A stretch of 64,000 nucleotides of DNA from Hydractinia symbiolongicarpus (taxonomy: Eukaryota > Cnidaria > Hydrozoa > Anthoathecata > Hydractiniidae), in contig NC_079882.1 of NCBI RefSeq assembly GCF_029227915.1, positions 4,340,001 to 4,404,000 of the forward strand, read 5' to 3'. The translations under genes were made by a program, and so were the position numbers. Positions 39,194-52,761 of the stretch are shown in pieces. The notes under the pieces were generated by a model, which did not search any database, was not told the DNA's origin, and saw only the letters and a program-made list of their open reading frames with translations. The stretch's first letter is position 1. Each line of letters begins with the position of its first letter.

Positions 39194-41540
39194 TTATAAC
39201 AAATCAGGATAGCATGTTCCAATACTTCGATTTCGATTGATACCATGACACGTTACTTTTACTTTCATTCCGTTCATTGTAAAAGTCACTTCGTCATACT
39301 TCATCAGAAACACCAGCGTGTACAGAGCGATTTCAAATTCAGGTGATGTACCCATGAAACACGATCCAATTACTTTTAGTTCGTTATACCACTTGAATCG
39401 CAACATGACGAGATATGGATTCTATACAAACAATGCTAAAAACTCAGAAGAAATTGTAAATTACACGTTTTAAGCATAAAAAGATTATAGTTGATATAAA
39501 TGTGGCGCTTATCATGATAATACAAAGAGATGCCGCCCTGTTTGACTCTCCCTCTGAAGGTTTACTCTCCTTTAATAATTATGTCAGCCAGAGCTGCGTA
39601 TATCTGTTGTAGCTACCGATGTATTGGTAAGAAAATAGAAAATGAAAACCACATATTTGATCCCACCATCTTAAATTTGCATCACTGTAATCATTTTAAA
39701 AAGGTACAAAACGATTTTTCTTTAAAAAAAAGTTTAAAAAGACTACTTACATAGGAAGGCTTTTTTAAGTAACCCATGTAGTTTAATTTTTTATTTTTTT
39801 CTTCCAGGAAAAGTTGCAACCAACTATGAAATCCTGTCACACCGTTAGTGTTGATTTCGCCAACAAATACATGTTCAAATCCTGACGAATCTTGAACCCT
39901 AGAAAAGTAATTTGTTACAAGCACAAATTACAAATCAAATCCTTCAAATGTAAATACACGCGAGTAATATAATTCAGTTAAAAGTAGAATTAAAGCTGCT
40001 TTAAAACGTTTATGAACCTAGCTCTCAGTGTTTGAACTTCGGTGCTCAATATTACAAGATGGTAGTGTTTTCGGGATTATAATTGGTTGTAAGATAAAAT
40101 GTATATCAACAACAAGTCGGAAGATGAATCTTCTTAACTTCCAAAGTTGCAAAAATACAGGTGGAGACCATAAAATATTCTATTGCGCATGCCCAGATGC
40201 TAAAAGCACTGCAGCCATGAATGCTTTAATCGAAAGACACCTTTAAACTTTCCGAATTTGTTGAAAGAGATACATGAAATGTAAATTCGCGCGGCCTACC
40301 TGTCCTTTGATGAGCGATAATAAGGTCGAAACCACAAATCGTATACTTTTTGTTTAAACTGTCGAAAGTCGTGACTCGCTTGCCCTTTGCGTTTGAGAAA
40401 CGAATATACTTCCCTCATAACTGGGGTATTGAGAACAAGATTCAAAAAGTTGTAGTTTTCGGATATTTCTGAGTTGGTTATGCTTTCTTTTATTCCTGTG
40501 TTTCTCTGGTAGTTGTTTAAAAGCGCAATAAATGCTGAAATATAAAACATGTAGAAATGATATTACCTACATTTTTTTCTTATAAATTACTTCAACAACG
40601 AACTTTCCCTATTAACCTTCAAATAGAAATGTTGAATTTATAGACAATTATCAGTCCACTTACGCCTCTATTTTTGATCCGCTTTGTTTGTAATACTGGT
40701 CGAATGTTATGTTGTGTTAAATAAAATGTGCGGTTTAAAGATTCACTGAATTTTGGAGTTAAAAACGAGTCAAAAACAACGCTGCCATCTTGCGCACTAA
40801 GGAGCGTCAAGTATCGCGTTACGAGGAGTCAGCATCTTCTTAAAAAAGATTTTTTATCAAGACAGTAATAATTCACCCTACCTTTATATGTAGGTTTTTT
40901 TAAGATGTCACTTCTGACATTAAAAAACAAATTTTGAGAAGCAGCGTCAGTACCATCATCATACCAATGTACACGTCCCTGAAAAGCAAGTCTTACGTCA
41001 TTACCAATTGACACTCTGTTTTTGTCAAGCGACCATAATTTATTGACAACATTTGAAAAGTCAGCATCAGCTATGACTGTCTGTGGACTAGAAGAGAAAG
41101 TTTATTAGTATAACCAGTGAAGTGAGAGGTTGTTTGTTTAGGTATGGTGTTTTTAAAGTTCAGTAATGCCAGTTGTACCCTCACAACTTAGGGTAAAGTT
41201 TAAACCGAACTTTTTAACAAAAACTTCTAATAGTAGTTTAAAAATTACTGTCGTAAAAAGTATGAAATAACACAAGTTAAACTCGACCCAGGATATTAAA
41301 AACAATTCAACATTGGAATGAATCCGAAGACAATTTCACTTACCTTTTCAAAGAGATGAATTCCTACAATAAATATTAAAAACCAAATTATGACGAGGCT
41401 CTGTAAAAACTGCTCTAAATAGGAAAGCCTGTAGCCAAGAGCCTAGGTTGATGTCGTTCTTTGCTGTCAGAGGTTGTTACGTTGGGTAACTTACCGCACG
41501 TAGAAGCAGATACGATGACGAGTACGTTCCACCAATACAT
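39194..41540 (-). CDS. EndoU-family poly(U)-type endoribonuclease, secreted
   Basis: Six exons join in phase: 41495-41540, 41344-41363 (20-nt microexon), 40882-41080, 40300-40534, 39751-39898, 39194-39421, giving 291 residues. Residues 1-15 (MYWWNVLVIVSASTC) look like a signal peptide. The EndoU fold follows: [34 protein letters not shown] with catalytic-type His176, GFHSW with His191, and FKWYNELK with Lys232 in the expected third position, then [16 protein letters not shown]. Known role: Mn-dependent cleavage of single-stranded RNA at U, leaving 2',3'-cyclic phosphate. It is expected to act in the secretory path or outside the cell. It lies head-to-tail with a second EndoU gene upstream, so the pair arose by tandem duplication. 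Confidence 0.9.
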
Positions 41541-43816
41541 TATAAACTGTTGCTTCTGTGTTGTAACATCGACTGGTTAAGATTTAATATCGAAACTTGT
41601 AATACGCAATGTAGAGTTAGCCAAACACAGCTTAAAGAGGTCTCACAAGTGTCACAGCCTGTGTCAACATCAGGGCGTTTACACATGGTGATCATTCTCT
41701 TAATATTCTTCGAGAACAACATGCAGCCAACAACATATTTATTCATCAAAATAAGAAGGTGTATAGTTTATCAGTTTATTTTATTTTAAAGCTACTTTGT
41801 TAGATAAAAATTTTTGTCGGTCTTTGTTATTCTACGTGACAACGATTAATTTAGACCAAAATAATATTTTCTATTAACTGAATTTAACAGAATCATTCTT
41901 TGCGAAAACTAACTTTTTGAAGTCAAATTCTGCGCTTTTCTTTATAAAGTTTTTTGAAAATTTTGAGTAATAATGATACGTTCCTGACAATTCTTTTTGA
42001 ATGTTCGCAAATTTTGAAGCATTTTTTGATGTCAACAGCTACCTAACTATAACAATTTTTAGCTTTATCTTAATCAAAACAAAAATACAATAATGCACTA
42101 AATAATTTGTCAGTCCAGATTTTTTATCAGTGCAAGTGAGTAAGTTTGGGCCGAAAGAAATCTGGGCCGATTAGAAGTTGTCTAGATTTTTATTTACAAT
42201 TCTTGACGTGTTTCTGTCAAACAAAGCCTTTGCAGGATTTTTGTGACGCTTATGACAAAAAAGCAGAAACCCTGGTAGTTTAAGTACCCTTCCGTACCTT
42301 AATGGAAGAAATTTATGCTAAACGAAATTTTCGATTTGAAAGTTATTTTTGCAAAATACGAAACTTATTTGTGCGATTGGGAGCTTTCGTGATAAAAATG
42401 CAGAACTAATGTTTGCGATTTGAACGTTTTTACTTTTGCGTTACTTTTCAAAGCGAAGAGAAGTGTAAAGGATATCCTGAATTATATACTTGCTCAATTG
42501 TTATAAATTTTGTGACTTTCATTATTTTTATGACTAGCATATTTTCCATTTGTTGATGGCATCACTAGACAATGCTTAAAAGCACCATAGTGAGTCCTCT
42601 AAAAGGGAAAATACTATAATACAGCCATGAAAATTTCAGTGTTTATGTCCTTAATTTCAAATTTAGGTTTTGTCACCTGTTGCGAATATGTTTTTGTCAA
42701 CTTTCACGATTCTAATGCGATACAGTAGTCGCCAGTACTGGTCCATTTTTGCGAAAGATATGTTATTAACCATTTAAATTACTACAGCTTTATAAGGTAG
42801 AAAGTTAGTGGTATGTGGAACGGATAGATATTAGGCTAAACTCTTATAAAAAAGTCAATTTTCTGCCCAAATTTATATTGTTGACAAAATCATATTAGAC
42901 AATTTTTTTGCACCGATGGTGCTTCCTTTGTAGTACGGTCACCCATGTGGCATTTAAAGATTTCAAATTATTTCGAAGTCGACGTATTCGCTACTTATTT
43001 CTTAAATGGCGATTACGTCGTGAAGAACTTTATAAACATTCTCTCGGAAAACTTTAAAGGCCCAAACAAATTAAATGTTTTTACGAACTAATAAATTTTT
43101 AAGAAAATTACGGAATGATTGATCAACTTTTTTCTACATTTGTAAATTCATTGCGATTCTACCTACATTCCAATTTGCGGAATTTATTTGGTGAATGGGG
43201 TCTATAATCGCAAATTTCTTCCTCATAAATTAATATCACTTTGGCTAGAGATTCCATCAAGGTTTTAGCTACTTTAAAACATTCACACAACTCCGAAAAA
43301 ATGACACTGGGAATCAGATCCCTTTCAACAGCGTAGAATAAATCTAGCCAGTTGAAATCTTCACTGGAATTGAAATCGATTTGAACTTGGTGTTGAATGG
43401 TTGGATCTACTAACGTAATAATGCTGGTATTTGAATTTAAAAAATTCTATTATCTCCAAAACATATACAATAGTAAAAGCACGCAGTGCGTAATAAAAAT
43501 GGTGATATGATTAATATACATTCTTAATAGACCAAAACTCTACGCAGCCATTTATGTAAGAGAGAAAATCTCAGCTCTTTATTTTTGCTGCACAGTTTCT
43601 GAACCTGGGCGTAAAATTCTGCTCTATAGAAAACCATATTAAGTAATAAAAAATAAATTGATCAAATAGTCAAAGTGTAACATATATTTTTATTAAAAAT
43701 TGTGTAATTATGATGTAAAGTTCAAACGGTATATTTAATAATTCTGTTCGTAGTTTTTCACCAAAAAAACACGCTACGTTAAAATTCAATCCCTACAAAT
43801 AATTTGATAACTAGGT
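41541..43816. other. Intergenic between the two EndoU genes
   Basis: No supported exon. ORFs here are short and lack splice or family support. The EndoU promoter of the downstream gene should lie just above 41540. Confidence 0.45.
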
Positions 43817-46800
43817 CTATTTTCGACGTTGCCAGTTTGGCATCTGTGGATAGCATGTCCCAATCTTTCCAGCAGTAGTATGACATTTAATGATGACCGG
43901 GTCACCACCCAGAGTGATTTTGTATGCAGAATGACCCATCAAGTAGGCGACAGTATACAGCGCGATCTCAAATTCTGGTGATACTCCAATTAAACATGAA
44001 CCTTTCGGTTTGACTTCACCTTTCCATGAAAATTGAATGGTTAGTAGATGTGGATTCTAGAAAAAGATTTACATCACATAAGAATTAAGAAGGGTATTTT
44101 TCGTTAGAAGCGATAAAAATAATTCCAAAGTAGTATTATAAGTACGCAGCCATTTATAATCCCATGTTTGGGGGCATTCATAAAGTACACTGGCCCAAAT
44201 ATTCGAAATCTTTACCCCTCCTGCTCTTCGCTATCGCTAACACTACTGCTGACACTACCCCTCCCGTACGTACCTACGTACGTACTTGAAACTTCTAACC
44301 CACTTTACAAACATAAGAACAAACAATGCTATTTTAAGATCTTGTAAATACGATAAAAAAGCCAGAAGGCGTCTTCAGTATGCTGATAAACAAAGATTAG
44401 GTGACCGTATATATTCCATTAAAAAATAAAAAAGAAGAAACGAAGTTATTTTTACAAAATAGACCCACGCTTCCCCTTGTTTATTTTTGTTCGTTACTGC
44501 AAATCTTCTCCCTCCACCTACGACGAACGCATTTTCTGAATGCGCTCATACCCTTGTTCAAATTAATATTTGGTCATTAAAATACAACCCAAAAATTGAA
44601 TTGGATAGTAAATTATGAAAGCAAAAAATTGGAAAAGAATTACCCTGTCACTTGACATAAAACCTTTGTAATCTACGTTTTTCGCTTTCTCTTGGAGGTA
44701 AAATTGGATCCAATTGTGAAAACCAATAACTTCTTTATCGCCTCTTGTTTCGCCAACAAATACATGCTCAAAACCAGATGAGTCAGGCCGTCTAAATATA
44801 AAAGATAAAAAAATTACCACCAAGGGCCCACTATGTATTTAAGACAATTCATAAGTTTGGAAATTAGGAAATCCGGAAATTTATAGGCTCAGGTATTTTT
44901 ATTGTATATAAACCATTTTTTAGTACGATATGCACATTTACACACAATAATAAATTAAAAAATATTCTCACATGGTGCCTATATTGGATTAGCTCTAGTG
45001 CAACAGTCCTCCCCCCAAATGAAACCAATAAACCACTATAACATCTTTCTTCCAACAGATATATGCGTATACAGCTATTTACGAGTTGAGAAACAGTGGA
45101 AACCAAAAAAGATTTACTTTAATTTTATCTGTTTCTTTTAAAATTCCCTTTGTTTAAAGTATGTTTTAAAAATAATCAATTTTAAAATTTCTTGTAATTC
45201 ACTGGTTTCCATGTTGGCTGTGAAACATGCAGTAGTAGTATTTAACATTAGTATTAATATTTCAACAAGTAAGAGAATTTTCCAGATCAAATCACCTTGA
45301 TGCTCGTGATCTAAAATACAACTTAAACCACATATCATAGAACTGCTGTTTAAATTTAGCTTCGTCTTTCGTTGCTTTTCCCTTGTACTTCAAAAATTTG
45401 TAAGCCAGCTGCATACACTTGGATTCAAAGACAAGATTGATGAAATTCCAATTTTCTTTCTCTTCTTGGGGAGTTACTTCTTCTGCGACACCAGTAGCAC
45501 TTTCGTAGTTATCCAATAAAGCCATAAATGCTAAAAAAAAGAAGAAGCGATAATTTGTTATCAAGTTAGAATCTAGCGTGATTAACGTTATGTTAACTTG
45601 TAAGTGCCCATTTGTACTTATAATACCCAATCAACATTCTAAATTTTTCCTTTCAACTCAGTAAAAATGCATATTTATACATTGAGTTTTGTTATGTTGA
45701 ACACAATAACTTCCACTTTTCGTTGACAGCCCCACTTCTTGCATAGTGTTAAATTATCAAAAAAACATTCAGTGTATTACTAACCTTTGTAAGTTGGTCT
45801 TTGAAAAACTGATGGATCAACTTTTGCGAATAGAGGATCGTCAGCTTGGTCTGGTCCATCATATGAGTAACGTGTCCTGCCCTGTAAATCTAGGTCATAG
45901 TCTTTATCTGGCACCAATCTGTTTTCATCAGAGTCCCAGAGTTGCTCACAGAAGTTGTTGAGGCCTTTATCTTCATAAATTTCCCTAGTTTTGAAACAAA
46001 ATTGCACATAAATTTCCCTAGGATTTATTAATGGACTTATAATTTCTAGAAGGCATTTTTGTTTATCACGACAAAGCAAATGAGTCTTACTTTCAGTTGA
46101 ATACAAGTTGCATCACAGACTTCAAGTTTAGCGTTACAGAGATGGTTATGTATATAAATGGCCATATTTGTCTTTAATTGTAATGGCTGACTGTCTTAAA
46201 GTGAAATATGCAGAGTGGTTACAAAACCCTAATTAAAAAAGCACGCCTTTTTCAAAAAATTAAACAAGAAAATTTAATTTAATTTCTCATGCCACATTTA
46301 ATAACTTAATGGATGGTTCCAAGACCAAAAACAAACTTTATGTCAACCAATTCTAATGCTCAAAATAAGCATAGGCATCACAAATATTTTCTGTTTGGGT
46401 CTCAAACGATCCCAAATCAAGTCAATTGTTTAGCACGATAACCATTAAAGCTCAAATTTCACTGTAAGCAGTACAACTACAATTTTTAAAACATGGAACC
46501 ACTAGCATCATATGTGCAACAGAGTAGATAGAAATACCAATTTTCTTAACACTATTACCTTTTTTCTAATAAATTTCCTCCACATCATTAAGACATTGTG
46601 CATTTTATACAAATTCATGACTTGGGATCTGCATGTCGGTATGCAATCAAATTTTATGAGTAAACATATAGGGCTTATACAAGCTTACCCAGAAAATATA
46701 ATTGCAAACCAATTGCAGATCCCGAGTTATTGAGTCGTCAGCAACAAAATAAGAGGCCTGGCACGAGCACGCAAGTGTCATTTTGGCAAAAAAAATTATG

Positions 46801-49800
46801 TTAATCAATTAACCTTTATAATAGCTATGCATTGATAAAGTTTGAATGCACACCCCTTAACAGGTCTAAAATTACTGATAAAAGAAAATGTCTAAATTCG
46901 CTATTACTGAAATATGACATCATAATTCATGCAGCATAATTAAATATGAAATTCTTTAAATGTGAATATCTTGAGAACGAAAAGAGCTTTTTAAAAAATT
47001 TAAAAAGACTTGTTAACCAACTTTTTAAGCTCTATAATATAAGTCCACCATCATTTTATACCTTGGGTTCCCTTTAATATTTAAAACTGAGATTTTTATT
47101 TTGTACACTGTTTTTTTTGTAATTATTGTTTTTTTATTATTCGGACTTATGTAAAGTGCATTCTTGACAAGTCTATTTCACAGACCCGAATATGTGTAAT
47201 TTAACAGACTAGATTTTTTAAATTATATATAATCACTTTAAATTCTCCTGACATAAATAATTATATTTTTCTTTTTCTACATCTTAATCAAAGAGGCATG
47301 GTCATCTACATTAGTGTATTACGACAATACTGCCAAAAATTGCTCTGGTATCTGTAACTATTAGAATTCACTAAATATTTTTACAGACTTTATTATTAAA
47401 AACCATTTTCTTCCGACCATAAAATTTAAAAACATGTACTGCTTTATTGGCTATCCTAATCATTTACCCCATTTTAAAAACTTTCACAGCTTTATTCAAG
47501 CAACTATTTTTTACAAAAATAATATTTATTGAGCTTATAAAAAAATGCTAAATTTCAAGAAAATGATAACATCCTCCAATAAAATGACGTCTGACCTGTT
47601 AAGTGACTAAATATTTTTTTTTCATTTCAAATTTTTTATAATGGATTGAAGTTTCATTGTGATAAGTTTCATGTACCAACTATCCATGGAGAGTGAGATT
47701 TTTAGAAGGAGCATTAATATACCCGTCCAACCCATGCTAGCATGGAAAACAGACGTTAATCCGAAAATGATGATGATGATGAGAAGCTCATAGCTAATAG
47801 AGTCCAAGGTTTGGTTGTAAGGCCAAATTTGCATTTAAAAATATGAAATAGGCCGTTGTCAGTTTTTCAAAGACCAACCTACAAAGGTTAGTAATAATAT
47901 TTTTTTATGGAAACCTGAAACCTGAAAATTTATTTTATTTATTGTCTGTCTAAATAGGATTAATTTTGATGGAAATTAATAATAAACAGTATTAAAATCC
48001 CAAAGCAACCCCCTCCACAAAAAAATATAAGTGATGAAAAAAAATCTAAGAACTTTTTAAATACATATTGTGCAATGTTTACTGCTGTATGAATTAAGAG
48101 ATTGCTAATTGGAATCCACAAAGTTGCCACATTAAAATGTTTTTAAATAACAAAACTTGTAATCATTTTTTAAATAGCCTAGTTAAATAAGCTTTTTTTC
48201 AAAGATATCAATTTAGTTTTTCTCAAAAGAAAGCTTAGACGCAAACAAATGTCAAAGCAAATCCCTAAAATTCGAATCCACCTTATACCAAACCCTGATT
48301 TACAATCAACCAATGAGCACACAGTCAGTGTGATCACATTTTACCCTCTTAAATAATACAAGAATTAATTATATTTGTTCGGATAAGTGAAGCTATTTGG
48401 GCTCAAAACAAAGGATTTTCCAATATTTGCCATGAGAGAAAAGAACAATAGAATTAACCAGTCAAAAAATATATTAAAGGGATCCCGAGGTACTTTTACA
48501 AGTTGGACTTACCTGAAAGACTTTCATAGGAAATTTACAATAACATCTTCACTTTTTAATAAAAGTTCATGTAACCCCAAATATCGTTTTTTAAATATTT
48601 GTTTTTCTTGCCTCCTTGATGGCCACTTCGAGCTTCTTGTTCGTTAGAATTTCAGGCTAGCTCCAGTGCTTTCTAGTGGCACACGACCCTATTACGTAGT
48701 ATTTCGGTAGCGCTCAAAAATTAATGACTTTTACTTGCTATTATTAATGACTTTCAAAATTAATAACTGTTGCAACAAAGTTAAAAAAATCAACGTACTT
48801 TTCACATCGATCTCTGTACTAATGATTGTTTTTTTTAAAAAAATAATTCAACATAATATACTAGCCATCTAAGCAATAAAACAAAAAATAATATATTGGC
48901 AGCAGGTGTGTGCATGATTTCTTTTATTTCAAATTTAAAAGAATTTATTTCAACATACATGTTGTAAAAACTACTGATCTATAAACTGTTGACCTAGGCG
49001 GGGTATGATGCTCAAGTGAGTATTGTCAACCTTGTTCTCAACAATCCTTGGGGACGAGGTTGCCTAAGCTTGCCGAGGTTGCCTAAGCTTGCCGAGGTTG
49101 CCTTACTCAGTAGATGGATATATTTTTTATTAAAAAGTATTGAAAAATCAATAGAAAAGAATACTACTTTAATTCATCCCACAATACAGAAAGAGCCAGA
49201 AATTACTGTCTAATTAAAGTTTGTTTTTATGACATTCTTCAAATATTCTTTAAGTATAATATGCAAAGGTCCTCTTGTAGTAAAGAAATTGTTAACTTCA
49301 GAAATGTTAAAAATATTTTAAGACTGTTTAAAGTAAAAGATGGTTCCAAAAAAAATGCGAACAAATTCAATAAAATGTTTTTGTTGGAACTTTTACTTGG
49401 TCCTGTAGTCTATGCAACAGAATCTAACTATAAATTGTATTGTTTAATAAAAGAAAGTAAAAATAACTTTGCTCTTTTCTTTGTTGTGATACCAACCAGA
49501 ATTATAATTTATTTTACCTTATATATACAGTGGCGGATTTAGAGTATGTCAAGCTAGTCCGGTGGACGTGGCCTTGTTGTATTTTCAAAAAAGTATTTCG
49601 CTTAAGCACAAAATCTTTCAGGGTAACTTTCGTAATATGCTCTGGGTTGAATTTCTATAGAATGTCTACACATAATACACACATGCATGTATTATATAGT
49701 TAAGTGCATATTCATCAATGATATGGCGCAATACGTAAGAAACTGCTTAATTATCCTGCAACTTATGTTGTTTTATAAGGGGGCACAAAATTTAGTTATT

Positions 49801-51065
49801 TGCTTTAATTCACTGGACAGATTATTGAAAGATTCAAAATGTAATTTATATTATTTATATTTAATAATATATATAATTTTATGTTGTCTTGTATACATTT
49901 TATTCTGCTTTTTTTCTTACACATGGTTTCGTAAAACGGTACTCTTATTCAGCTGGTCACCAAAGATCTATTGAAATATGCTCTCCAGCATAGAGTAAGC
50001 CATGTGGCATACAAAAACTTGTAGTTCTTAAAAATATGCCTCCTGGATAGAGGGCTAAAATACTAAAGATTTTTTTCAAAGTGTGCAGAAATTTTGACCT
50101 TAACATGATATGCAAACTGGTCACTTTATGAAACATCTCATTTTAAGTAAACCGGCTTAAATCTCAGTATAAAACTGGCTAATATATAGCCTTGCTTTCT
50201 TTTAACACCCATTTCTTAGTGACTTTGTAAAAAAATGGACCTTGTTTTAATTCTTGTATCCGCCCCTATAATTAAAAGATAAAATTTGATAAAATCAATA
50301 CCCGATGTGAAAATAATTTGTGAAATTCTTATTTTAGAGTGAAATGAGCAGCAATTTTATTCACATACACAAAAAATGAAAAGCCTAAATCCTAATAAAG
50401 ACTCAAAAAAGTGCAACTCTGTAAATTTTTTTATTAAGAAATTGTTTTTTATTCTATAACAGGTTTAAAGCATTAAATTAGGATGGCATAGTGGTGTACT
50501 ATTTACAAATTGGACACATGGCTAAAAGGGCTAAAGTATTTTAAACTGGGATGACATAGTGGTGTTTTTTTTACAAATAGAACGTATGGCTTAAGGATGG
50601 GTTTTGACTCCCCACTGACCCTCTTACAAACAGTCTGTCTCTTTGCAAACAGGATAACCAAAGTGTTTACAATTGTTTGCAACCAGGACAGAAAATTGTC
50701 ATAAAAGACATTGAGGAGATTTGGAGACAATAAAAATATGCCACATGTTGTGAAACTAAAATTGAGAAAATATAAGGAGGAAGTAGTTAAAAATCTACTT
50801 GAGAGGAGGTTTGAGGGAGACTTTGGCAAAAATTTGCTATAAAAAAAACCCCAGAGTTGAGCATCAAAATCGCTTCCAGAAGCAAACCTTCAGTTTACTA
50901 TATTTATGGAAAATAAACTTACTCATCTTTGTGGTGACTCATTTTTATGGGATTGCTTGAGTACTCAGTCCTGTACACGTAATAAGCACACAACAAAACA
51001 AGGATAAATATAACGCACTCCCGGTTGCTTATTTGAAGATGTTGATGATGACGATGATCTGGCAT
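43817..51065 (-). CDS. EndoU-family endoribonuclease, predicted type II membrane form
   Basis: Five exons join in phase: 50923-51065, 45785-45984, 45296-45530, 44644-44791, 43817-44056, giving 321 residues. The first exon is separated by a 4.9-kb intron and encodes a His-rich N-terminus ([11 protein letters not shown]) and a hydrophobic segment at residues 17-31 ([15 protein letters not shown]), suggesting a signal anchor. The catalytic domain has [10 protein letters not shown] (His201), GFHNW (His217), [15 protein letters not shown] (Lys258) and [12 protein letters not shown], all canonical. The assignment of exon 1 rests on an ATG ORF, a strong donor (GATGA|gtaagt) and phase 2 agreement with the next exon; transcripts would settle it. 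Its catalytic exons have the same lengths (235 and 148 nt) and phases as the neighbouring secreted gene. Confidence 0.8.
46822..47077 (+). repeat. Dispersed TTAA-type repeat, copy A (right end)
   Basis: Ends CTTGGGTTCCCT then TTAA (47074-47077). About 250 bp matches 53884-54138, including ATGACATCATAATT, TTCTTTAAATGTGAATAT and GTAATTTAACCA-like stretches. The matching left end is not seen. It lies inside the EndoU intron. Confidence 0.75.
47720..47781 (+). mobile_element. SINE/LINE 3' tail
   Basis: ACCCGTCCAACCCATGCTAG, then CATGGAAAACAGACGTTAA and (ATG)n. This is a tail motif I recognise from SINEs and LINEs of several invertebrates (recalled, not searched). The body upstream is not clear. 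Confidence 0.5.
49056..49103 (+). repeat. 19-bp tandem repeat, 2.5 copies
   Basis: GAGGTTGCCTAAGCTTGCC occurs at 49056-49074 and 49075-49093 and then in part. It directly follows the CCTTGGGGACGAG motif seen in the hairpin at 36244-36304. Confidence 0.7.
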
Positions 51066-52155
51066 TAAAAAAATCGGGAAAATGAAAGTAATCCTCACAC
51101 CTCCTGGAATGGTATTTTGCAGAACAACAATTCTATTTTTTAAAGAGAGGCTACACCATTATGTTACGGCAGTCGTGTATGGTCTGTTGAAAACTAATAC
51201 TAATCTAAAAAGTTTGTTGTTGAGATAATACACCTTTTCACAGTTAAGTAAAAATAACATATCCTTATTTTATCCAACTCAAGTTATATGTACAACTAGT
51301 TGCACTGTACTAATCACCTTAAAACCAATTTAGAAGACATTAACTGCAATATTAAAAGTGAAAACGACCTTTCCTTTTTCCCAAAAATACCCACTGATGT
51401 AGACTGGCAAACGTGTTTGTTGTTGTTTTCTTCAGTTTCTGTGCAGTAGCCTCCGCGGAGACTTTTCTCATAGCCGCGTGGCATTGTCTTTTGAGACCAC
51501 TACATTGTGTATTACTACATATTATGATAACTGAAAACGTGTATTAATAATTTTAGAGCTCTTCATCATGTTTACAACATAATTTATTATATGGATCTGG
51601 AAAATTCTCTAACATTGGTTTTCTTCAGTAGCGATTTTGACTTATGTTCAAAAAGTCGTTGGTTTTATCCCCGTTGTCAAGTGCTAGCTATATAAGACAC
51701 AGTCATCAGGGCATAACACGAGTCGTCACCTCCTATAGACCAATTTTATGCCAAATGTAACCTAGTTAAGACATGACAATATTCAATGGCTTTTAACACA
51801 CTCCTAAGAAAAAATCACAAAAAATCTTTGTTCAAAATAGATATTTTAGATGCTAGCTAGCTAGCTACATGACTATAATTCCAAAATTGTCATTCTTTGT
51901 CACCTGTTAAATTGTTCATGTTAAAATGAAATTAATATATAACCTTAATTAGGTTATGTGTCGCTTATTAAGGTGATAATACGCAAAAATTTAATCAAGA
52001 TTTTGGACTCGCATACTGTTTTAATGACAATCTTCATGAAACACCACATTTTGTTCTGTCATATTTATTTTCTTCCCACCTTTTGTGTGAAATGTAAACA
52101 ACTGAATTTATCTATTGGACCTTTAAGCACTTTCAAACCGCTTTCTGCTCACTAC
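51066..52155. other. Region upstream of the membrane EndoU gene
   Basis: No exon supported on either strand. The promoter of the EndoU gene that starts at 51065 should be here. Confidence 0.35.
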
Positions 52156-52761
52156 TACAGTACTGTGAAAAGGTTTGTTAACATCGTGTTGGTGTAACGA
52201 GCGTGGTGCACACAAACCACGATAAAATTGTGGTCTTTATGTATAACAAACATTTGAACATTCAAAAAGTTTTTCATTAGATAGAAATGTTTCTTTAGAT
52301 CGCATTTTAAAAGTTTGTAATTGAAAAGTGGCGATAGAAATGTTTTTCTAGATCGCATTTTAAAAGTTTATAAACGAAAAACATTGAAAGAAATGTTTTT
52401 TTACATCGCATTTTAAATGTTCAAAAACGAAAAGCGGCGATAGAAATGTTTTTTTTCATCGCGTTTTGATTCACGAATGATTAAAATCTATTATTTAGCT
52501 AGCTTTATGAGTGTTAATTTATATTTGCTGTCGGTTTTTGATTTAATTGATGAACTAATACGGTCTTTTATGTTTTACAATAGAAGTTACCCATCACGCA
52601 CCCCACAGTATAATGTTTAATTTTTGTTTGTGTAGTCCACGAAACATGATCGTGAGGTCCACGATTGTTAAAAAAAATACGCATTGTGGGCTATCGTGGT
52701 TCGTGCGTAACATGAAATAAACACAAACGGCGATGTTAACAAACCTTTTTGCAGTATTGTA
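52156..52761. mobile_element. Mariner-type MITE, 602 bp, TA target
   Basis: TA (52156-52157) is followed by CAGTACTGTGAAAAGGTTTG and on to TTAACATCG. The right end at 52759 is its inverted complement with few changes, followed by TA (52760-52761). CAGT termini and TA duplication fit Tc1/mariner. No transposase is present. Inside lies a tandem array (52285-52470). Confidence 0.85.
52285..52470. repeat. Tandem array of about 53-bp units inside the MITE
   Basis: Four units each carry AGAAATGTTT followed by a variable run and ATCGCATTTTAAAAGTTT. The same unit occurs in inverted orientation at about 54960-55055, in TMEM14 intron 1, so it has spread beyond this element. Confidence 0.75.

Noticed and set aside
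40619-40810. Minus-strand ORF between EndoU exons.
   Set aside because: Exons 40882-41080 and 40300-40534 join directly in phase and match the family (PTYKAFIALLNNY), so this ORF is intronic.
44256-44290. Palindromic CGTACGTAC cluster.
   Set aside because: Short simple repeat with no further context.
50503-50829. 108-codon minus-strand ORF in the EndoU intron.
   Set aside because: Ser/Leu/Phe-rich with no family or splice support; the plus strand here shows a short direct duplication instead.
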